This document shows positions 42,531-48,343 of a DNA stretch of 48,343 bases, piece by piece. The translations under genes and the position numbers were made by a program. The DNA is from an uncultured Chromatiaceae bacterium (lineage in GTDB: Bacteria > Pseudomonadota > Gammaproteobacteria > Tenderiales > Tenderiaceae). The notes beneath the pieces were generated by a model. The model was given only the letters and a program-made list of their open reading frames with translations, had not been told where the DNA came from and searched no databases. Within the stretch, counting starts at the first letter, position 1. Each line of letters begins with the position of its first letter. The stretch lies in contig CAMYNQ010000007.1 in the NCBI GenBank assembly GCA_947259785.1, forward strand, positions 1 to 48,343, given 5' to 3'.

Positions 42531-43334
42531 GTGACAAATCAAGGCAAAGTAATCGAGCTGGTTCAGATAACTGATCCCCATCTTTATGCAGATACCTCTG
42601 ACGGTCTGTATGGCGTTAACACCTACCAGTCGTTTGAAGCGGTGGTCGCTGACGCCGCCAAACAACCTATAGACCTGGCGCTGCTGACGGGTGACCTGGT
42701 GCATGATGAGTCTGAGCAGGGTTATAAGAACCTGCGCCGGTCACTGGAACAACTCAATGTGCCGACTCATTTAATCCCCGGTAATCATGATGATTTTGCC
42801 TTTATGCAGGCAGAGTTTAATCAGGGTCCGATTAGCTGTGAAAAACAAATTGAGTTGGGCAATTGGCAGATATTGATGCTCAACTCGCAAGTCCCTGGCC
42901 AGGTGCAGGGGCATTTAGATGGGCAAGAGCTGGCTTGGCTGGAACAGTGTTTGGGTAAGTCGGCGGATAGGCACTGCATCATCTTTTTGCATCACAACCC
43001 AGTCGCTGTCCACTGTAAGTGGCTGGATCCGCTGGGCCTGGATAATGCGGAGAAATTGTTTGAGTTGATTGCGGCCTATCCACAGGTTAAGGCGGTGGTA
43101 TGGGGGCATGTGCATCAGGAATATAGTGAGCTGCGAGCCGGTGTGCAGTTGTTAAGTACGCCTTCTACCTGCATTCAGTTTAAACCAGCTGTGGATGAGT
43201 TTGAACTGGACTATTTAGCTGCAGGTTATCGCTGGTTTCGACTGCATGAAGACGGCAGTCTCGAAACCGGGGTTAAGCGACTGGACAAGATGCCTGATGG
43301 ACTCGACCCCGGTGCTAAGGGTTACGGCGTTTAG
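42531..43334 (+). CDS. cpdA: 3',5'-cyclic-AMP phosphodiesterase (calcineurin-like)
   Basis: The 267-residue protein starts at GTG and shows every metallophosphoesterase motif: VQITDPHLY, LTGDLVHD, IPGNHDD, LHHNPV and WGHVHQEY. The YGVNTYQSF and STPSTCIQFKP segments match CpdA. It hydrolyses cAMP to AMP and so tunes CRP signalling. tsaB precedes it by 15 bases. It converges with phoU; only a weak 5-bp hairpin (43390-43405) lies between them. Confidence 0.93.
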   Translation: MTNQGKVIELVQITDPHLYADTSDGLYGVNTYQSFEAVVADAAKQPIDLALLTGDLVHDESEQGYKNLRRSLEQLNVPTHLIPGNHDDFAFMQAEFNQGPISCEKQIELGNWQILMLNSQVPGQVQGHLDGQELAWLEQCLGKSADRHCIIFLHHNPVAVHCKWLDPLGLDNAEKLFELIAAYPQVKAVVWGHVHQEYSELRAGVQLLSTPSTCIQFKPAVDEFELDYLAAGYRWFRLHEDGSLETGVKRLDKMPDGLDPGAKGYGV

Positions 43335-43412
43335 TCACTTAGAAATAACCCTGTCGACTTAGCTTGTATTATTTTGTCGACTACTTATTTAGCCCAAACA
43401 GGCTAGGACACT

Positions 43413-44129
43413 CTAGCTATTGGTCACTTCTTTTTCCAGCTGTTCCAGAGAAGTGTGGCGCACGTCTTTGCCCTTAACCAGGTAGATAACATATTCACAA
43501 ATATTCTTGGCGTGATCACCAATGCGTTCCAGTGCCCGTGCTGCCCAAGTGGCGCCTAAGACGCGTTTGATCGAGCGTGGATCTTCCATCATGAAGGTGA
43601 TGTTCTGACGCATAATGGATTCATATTCGTGATCAACCTTTAGATCCATCTTGGCGATTTGCACAGCTGCCTCGGCATCCATGCGGACAAAGGCATCGAG
43701 GGCACCGCTGATCATGGCTTGGACATGATTACCTAATGATTCAATCTCCAGGTAACCGTTGCGGGGGCGTTCCATGTCGGCCAGGTCGATTCCCATGCGG
43801 GCAACTTTTTCAGCCTGGTCACCCATGCGTTCCAGGTCGGTAATGGTCTTGATGACGGCCATGACCAGGCGCAGATCGCTGGCAGTAGGTTGGCGTCGGG
43901 CGATGATGTGAGTGCATTCTTCGTCAATCTCAACTTCCATGGCGTTGACTTTCATATCACCTTTTTTTACTTCTTCGGCCAAGTCAGCATTACCTTCTGA
44001 AAGTGCAGTGACTGCTTTTTTGACTTGTTCTTCTACCAGACCACCCATGGCAAATACTCGGTTGCGCAGGTTTTCCAGTTCAACATCGAACTGCTGTGAA
44101 ATGTGGTGCGGCTGATTTGTATTGTCCAT
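43413..44129 (-). CDS. phoU: Phosphate transport regulator PhoU
   Basis: The 238-residue protein is made of two homologous three-helix PhoU repeats, each with an acidic metal-binding patch (EVEIDEECTHIIARRQPTA; DHEYESIMRQNITFM) and the RxGDxA/K signature (LERMGDQAEKVAR, LERIGDHAKNICEY). It links the Pst transporter to the PhoR sensor and limits phosphate uptake. It is the last gene of the operon, 12 bases after pstB. Confidence 0.97.
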   Translation of the reverse strand: MDNTNQPHHISQQFDVELENLRNRVFAMGGLVEEQVKKAVTALSEGNADLAEEVKKGDMKVNAMEVEIDEECTHIIARRQPTASDLRLVMAVIKTITDLERMGDQAEKVARMGIDLADMERPRNGYLEIESLGNHVQAMISGALDAFVRMDAEAAVQIAKMDLKVDHEYESIMRQNITFMMEDPRSIKRVLGATWAARALERIGDHAKNICEYVIYLVKGKDVRHTSLEQLEKEVTNS

Positions 44130-44141
44130 GTTTGACTCCGT

Positions 44142-44981
44142 TTATCCGTAGCGGCCGGTGATGTAGTCTTCGGTCTGCTTTTGTGTTGGATTAGTGAAAA
44201 GTTTGTCCGTGTCTGCCAGTTCGATCAGGTCACCCATGTACATGAACGCGGTGTAGTCAGAGACGCGAGCGGCTTGTTGCATGTTGTGGGTAACGATAAC
44301 AATCGTGAATTTAGACTTGAGTTCGTAGATAAGTTCCTCGATCTTGAGCGTCGAGATTGGATCAAGTGCCGAGGCGGGTTCGTCGAGCAGCAGCACTTCT
44401 GGCTCGATGGCAATAGCGCGAGCGATGACCAGGCGTTGCTGCTGACCGCCTGACAGACCAAAGGCGCTATCGTGCAAACGATCTTTGACTTCATCCCATA
44501 GCGCGGCGCCACGCAGTGAACTTTCCACGACTTCATCCAGGGTGCGACGATCTTTCACGCCCATTAGGCGCAGGCCATAGGCGACGTTTTCGTAGATCGA
44601 CTTGGGAAAGGGGTTAGGTTTTTGGAACACCATGCCGACTTGGCGACGTAGCGCGGCGATATCGACATCGCGATGGTAGATATCTTGGTCGTGCAGCATG
44701 ATTTGTCCTTCAATTCGGACACCATCTACCAAATCATTCATGCGGTTGAAACACCGCAGCAGAGTTGATTTACCACAACCACTCGGGCCGATAAAGGCGG
44801 TGACACGCTCTTTGGGAATGGTCATGTTAATGCCATTGAGCGCTTGCTTGTCGCCATAGAAAAGTTTCAGATCTTTAACGGTCAGGGCGGTTTCAGTCAC
44901 GTCATTGGCTGTGTTTGACTGCTTTGACTTGAGGGCATCAATGTTAACACCGTGGGTCATTGGGGCTGATGAATTACTCAT
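44142..44981 (-). CDS. pstB: Phosphate ABC transporter ATP-binding protein PstB
   Basis: The 279-residue ATPase carries Walker A GPSGCGKS (65-72), the signature LSGGQQQR, Walker [14 protein letters not shown] and the switch His ([19 protein letters not shown]). About 30 residues precede the conserved core. It powers uptake of inorganic phosphate through PstC-PstA. It follows pstA by 39 bases. Confidence 0.98.
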   Translation of the reverse strand: MSNSSAPMTHGVNIDALKSKQSNTANDVTETALTVKDLKLFYGDKQALNGINMTIPKERVTAFIGPSGCGKSTLLRCFNRMNDLVDGVRIEGQIMLHDQDIYHRDVDIAALRRQVGMVFQKPNPFPKSIYENVAYGLRLMGVKDRRTLDEVVESSLRGAALWDEVKDRLHDSAFGLSGGQQQRLVIARAIAIEPEVLLLDEPASALDPISTLKIEELIYELKSKFTIVIVTHNMQQAARVSDYTAFMYMGDLIELADTDKLFTNPTQKQTEDYITGRYG

Positions 44982-45020
44982 AGTTAGGGTCTCTTATCTA
45001 ATCTTTTTAAGCAGCGCTGC

Positions 45021-46673
45021 TTAATGCTCGAGTGATTTGTATTTTTCACGCAGGCGATTACGGATGGCTATTGCCGTCAGATTAAGCGCAATAATTATCA
45101 ACACCAGCAACAGGGCGGTGGCGTAAACCAGTGGTCGTGCGGCTTCTACATTCGGACTCTGGAAGCCAACATCATAGATGTGAAAGCCAAGGTGCATGAA
45201 CTTTCTGTCCAGGTGCAGGAATGGGAAGTCGCCATCTAATGGCAGGGTGGGGGCCAGTTTGACTACACCTACCAGCATCAGTGGTGCCACTTCACCAGCA
45301 GCACGGGCCACCGCCAGGATCAGGCCGGTCATGATGGCGGGGCTGGTCATAGGGATGATGGTGCGCCACAAGGTCTCAGCCTTGGTTGCACCAAGGGCCA
45401 GGCTGCCTTCACGGATTGATTTAGGAATGCGTGACAGGCCTTCTTCAGTCGAGACGATGACCACTGGCACGGTGAGTAGGGCCAAGGTGATTGAAGCCCA
45501 CATCAGGCCTGGTGTGCCAAAGGTGGGCGCCGGCAGCGCTTCGGGGAAAAACAGCTGGTCAATATTGCCGCCGAGAAAATAGACAAAAAAGCCCAGACCG
45601 AATACGCCGTAAACAATTGAAGGCACGCCAGCCAGGTTGTTGACTGCAATTCTGATCATGCGAATGATGGGGCCTTGCTTGGCGTATTCACGCAGGTAGA
45701 TAGCTGCGACTACACCAAAGGGCGTAACCATAATCGACATGATGATGACCATCATTACGGTGCCGAAGATGGCTGGGAAAATGCCGCCTTCAGTATTGGC
45801 TTCACGGGGTTCGTCACTGACGAATTCCCACAGTTTATGGATATAGAAACCGATCTTGCCGAAGATTGACATGCCATTGGGCTGATAGGCCATCACAACC
45901 TTGGAGATGGCGATCTCAACGGTTTTGCCGTCGATAGTCTCGGCCACCAGCGAAGCACGGTTCAGCTCGGCATAGTGTTTCTTCAGTTCATTTTGCAGTA
46001 TTTTGTATTCGGCCTGCAGTGACTGTCTTTCTTCTTCGAGTTTGCCTAGCGCTTCAGGGCTGTCTTCACCTTTCAGTTCAAGGCCGCGTTGTTTGAGGCG
46101 CAGGCGTTCGAGAGTGTAGTTGATTGAACCAATATCACCCTGTTCAATACTGTGAATGGTGGTATAGTTTTCAGTGGTCGCTTCGATTTGCTGTTGCAGG
46201 TTGTCCCAGCTGCTATTGCCTTCGGCGATGATCTTGCCATCCAGCTTGACTTGCTTTAGGGAGCCGTAAAAATTGCCCCATTCGCGGCGTTCGAGCACCA
46301 TCATTTCAGTGTCTTGACTGCGTTTGCTGATCAGTGGCTCTACCAGCGAGCGGAAGTCGATACCGTAAAGCTCGCGATTACCGGTCTTGATTAGGTGGCG
46401 GTTTGTCCATTGCTCAGTTGTTTCGAATTTAACTCCGCTGTCGATGATCTGTTGCGACGAAACGCTTTCTGTATCGCGAATTTCACCGGCGATCTTAATG
46501 GTCTGGCCGCTATCATCGCGATACTCAAAGCTGTGCACGTCAGCAGGCCAAAAATGCCCTAAGCCGCGTGCCGCAATTAGCATTAACAAGCCAACGACCA
46601 TGATAATGCTGACACTGACAGACGCCGCTGTCAGCCAGACCCAGGGTGAACCACTTTTAATCCATTTTTGCAT
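45021..46673 (-). CDS. pstA: Phosphate ABC transporter permease PstA, long form
   Basis: The 550-residue protein is much longer than the roughly 300-residue enteric PstA. After the first membrane segment (IIMVVGLLMLIAARGLGHFW) an extra region of about 250 residues faces the periplasm, including a coiled-coil stretch (LGKLEEERQSLQAEYKILQN). The standard permease core follows, with MMVIIMSIMVTPFGVVAAIY and the EAA loop (REGSLALGATKAETLWRTII). Such long PstA proteins are known in other gammaproteobacteria. Its ATG shares one base with the pstC stop (TAATG), so translation is coupled. Confidence 0.95.
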   Translation of the reverse strand: MQKWIKSGSPWVWLTAASVSVSIIMVVGLLMLIAARGLGHFWPADVHSFEYRDDSGQTIKIAGEIRDTESVSSQQIIDSGVKFETTEQWTNRHLIKTGNRELYGIDFRSLVEPLISKRSQDTEMMVLERREWGNFYGSLKQVKLDGKIIAEGNSSWDNLQQQIEATTENYTTIHSIEQGDIGSINYTLERLRLKQRGLELKGEDSPEALGKLEEERQSLQAEYKILQNELKKHYAELNRASLVAETIDGKTVEIAISKVVMAYQPNGMSIFGKIGFYIHKLWEFVSDEPREANTEGGIFPAIFGTVMMVIIMSIMVTPFGVVAAIYLREYAKQGPIIRMIRIAVNNLAGVPSIVYGVFGLGFFVYFLGGNIDQLFFPEALPAPTFGTPGLMWASITLALLTVPVVIVSTEEGLSRIPKSIREGSLALGATKAETLWRTIIPMTSPAIMTGLILAVARAAGEVAPLMLVGVVKLAPTLPLDGDFPFLHLDRKFMHLGFHIYDVGFQSPNVEAARPLVYATALLLVLIIIALNLTAIAIRNRLREKYKSLEH

Positions 46674-48343
46674 TAGAGTGAGCTGTATTTTTTACGCAAG
46701 CGCTGACGAACAACTTCAGCGATGGTGTTAAAAAAGAAGGTAAACATAAACAATACCAGTGCTGCCAGGAACAGGACACGATAATGGGTACTGTCGACCT
46801 CGGATTCGGGCATTTCCACCGCAATATTGGCAGATAGAGTACGCATACCTTGGAAGATACTAAAATCCATTACTGGCGTGTTGCCTGTTGCCATCAGCAC
46901 GATCATGGTTTCACCCACGGCGCGGCCAAAGCCGATCATGACTGCGGTGAAAATGCCCGGACTGGCCGTTAGAATGACGACACGGGTCAGGGTCTGCCAG
47001 GTGGTGGCGCCCAGTGCCAGCGAGCCGTTGGTGAGGTGCTTGGGTACGCCAAAGATGGCATCTTCAGTGATAGAAAAAATTGTCGGGATGACGGCGAAGC
47101 CCATGGCGATGCCAACCACCAGTGAGTTGCGTTGGTCAAAGCTGACCCCCAGTTCGCTATCCAGCCACTGTTGTGTATTGCCACCAAACATCATTGCCTC
47201 TAATGAATGGTTTAGTGAAAATGAAATCCACACTACCAGAATCACCAGAGGGATGAGCAGTCCAGCCAGCCAGCCATCTGAAACGGTGTTTCTGATGTGT
47301 GGGGGCATGTTATGCCAGATGTAGCTGGCGGCGATGACTGATAGAGGTAATAGTAAAATCATCGTCATGATGGCTGGCAAGTAGGCTTCCAGCATGGGAG
47401 CTAGCCACAAACCGGCGAGGAAGCCGAGGATAACGGTTGGCAGTGCTTCCATGATTTCGATGGTAGGTTTGACCACGGCACGCATCTTCGGTGTCATGAA
47501 ATAGGCGGTATAAATAGCACCGAAGATGGCCAATGGCACGGCGAACAGCATGGCATAGAAGGCGGCCTTGATGGTGCCGAATGAGATGGGTATTAAGCTG
47601 AACTTAGCTTCAAAGTCATTGCTGGCCGAGGAAGATTGCCAGATGTAATCCGGCTCGTCATAACTCTCGTACCAGACTTCACCCCATAAAGAAGACCACG
47701 ATACCTCGGGATGTTCGTTATGTAGTTTGATGAAGGCCAGGCTACCTTGTTCATCTTCAATCATGGCGGCATTGGCGCGTGGGGCGATGGCAACATTTTT
47801 CGCGGCTACATTCATCAGTCCTTCTTTGAGGATGGTCTTTTCAGCGGTGGTGTGGAAGATGCCCAGTTGGCCGTTGTCATCAATAGCAAAAAAGCCCTTG
47901 CGAGCATGTTCGGTGGCAATACTGGTAATAGCATTTGTACCCAGCGAGAATTCACGGATCTTGGTCAGTCGAGGTGTACCGTTATCGTCCTTGACTGGGA
48001 ACCACTGGCTGATATTCCCCCTGCTGTTGCCAACCAGGATAGAAATATCACCGGTGAGAAATTCAAAGCTGCTGATGTCGGTTTTGAGATTGAGCGACTC
48101 AACCTGTTCAGGGTATTCGGCATCGCTGACATCATAGACAGTGACATCACCCTTAGCATTGGCTAGGTAAATGGTATCCATCTCTTTATTCAGTAACAGG
48201 TAACTATAGTTGCCGAGCTCTTCAGCAATGCTAAATGTTTCTGTTTCAACACTAACAGCATCTTCATCGAAGAAGGATTCTTCTTTTTCACCACTGCTGA
48301 CCAGTAATTCGCCGTCCTCGGTCATGGCGACGATCATTGCTCT
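46673..48343 (-). CDS. pstC: Phosphate ABC transporter permease PstC, long form (5' partial)
   Basis: The frame is open to the window edge, so the N-terminus is missing; about 556 residues are visible. The first 250 or so form a beta-rich domain with repeated short strand blocks (NKEMDTIYLANAKGDVTVYD, FLTGDISILVGNSRGNISQW, FFAIDDNGQLGIFH) that resemble WD40-like propeller blades. The permease core follows, from KAAFYAMLFAVPLAIFGAIY to the EAA loop (NGSLALGATTWQTLTRVVIL). The extra domain is expected in the periplasm between the first two membrane segments. The stop overlaps the pstA start. pstS is not seen and may lie beyond the edge. Confidence 0.95.
   Translation of the reverse strand, partial: RAMIVAMTEDGELLVSSGEKEESFFDEDAVSVETETFSIAEELGNYSYLLLNKEMDTIYLANAKGDVTVYDVSDAEYPEQVESLNLKTDISSFEFLTGDISILVGNSRGNISQWFPVKDDNGTPRLTKIREFSLGTNAITSIATEHARKGFFAIDDNGQLGIFHTTAEKTILKEGLMNVAAKNVAIAPRANAAMIEDEQGSLAFIKLHNEHPEVSWSSLWGEVWYESYDEPDYIWQSSSASNDFEAKFSLIPISFGTIKAAFYAMLFAVPLAIFGAIYTAYFMTPKMRAVVKPTIEIMEALPTVILGFLAGLWLAPMLEAYLPAIMTMILLLPLSVIAASYIWHNMPPHIRNTVSDGWLAGLLIPLVILVVWISFSLNHSLEAMMFGGNTQQWLDSELGVSFDQRNSLVVGIAMGFAVIPTIFSITEDAIFGVPKHLTNGSLALGATTWQTLTRVVILTASPGIFTAVMIGFGRAVGETMIVLMATGNTPVMDFSIFQGMRTLSANIAVEMPESEVDSTHYRVLFLAALVLFMFTFFFNTIAEVVRQRLRKKYSSL

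Noticed and set aside
43390-43405. Terminator between cpdA and phoU
   Set aside because: The stem TAGCC/GGCTA is only 5 bp and has no T-run on either strand.

Overview
The window looks like a chromosomal segment of a gammaproteobacterium. Gene order guaB-guaA-tadA, the tsaB, yoaA-type helicase and cpdA genes, and the long-form PstC/PstA permeases all fit that group. GTG and TTG starts are common. I cannot name a species from the sequence alone.

Region 1 (1-17576) is an accessory envelope and signalling block. It opens inside a giant surface protein (at least 4125 residues) made of seven tandem units of about 276 residues, a chain of Ig/DUF11/SdrD-like domains, an OmpA-type peptidoglycan-binding domain and a long C-terminal beta-barrel-like region. 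The next gene starts directly at its stop codon and encodes a membrane-anchored FecR-like protein. A sensor histidine kinase with an extracytoplasmic domain and two response regulators with GGDEF output domains follow on the same strand. One GGDEF domain is canonical (GGEEF) and one is degenerate (GGEKF). Read together, the five genes suggest a surface structure coupled to a cyclic-di-GMP phosphorelay; this is inference.

Region 2 (17704-22354) holds a LysR regulator, a gene-poor AT-rich stretch, a stand-alone degenerate GGDEF protein, a 12-repeat MORN lipoprotein and a secreted protein of unknown family.

Region 3 (22743-27017) is an insertion-sequence pile-up. It has an IS1111-type element with a structured 3' non-coding region (candidate bridge RNA), an IS1182-type transposase fragment split by an IS256-family element with an exact 8-bp target duplication, and an IS4-family element with a frameshifted transposase that truncates the IS1182 fragment.

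Region 4 (27139-29794) has a small membrane protein, an exported Cys/His-rich protein of unknown family, and a second secreted protein that is a distant relative of the one on the other side of the IS pile-up. A clear intrinsic terminator separates the last two.

Region 5 (30120-43334) is mostly housekeeping: guaB, guaA, tadA, a KefB/C-type antiporter, an APH/AAA fusion protein, a putative PD-(D/E)XK-like protein, a YoaA/DinG-type helicase, a 45-residue membrane peptide, tsaB and cpdA. An IS5-family element (36016-37132) with a TTAA duplication interrupts a short TPR-like reading frame that would be restored in frame by clean excision.

Region 6 (43413-48343, minus strand) is the phosphate uptake operon pstC-pstA-pstB-phoU. 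PstC runs off the window end, so pstS, if present, lies outside.
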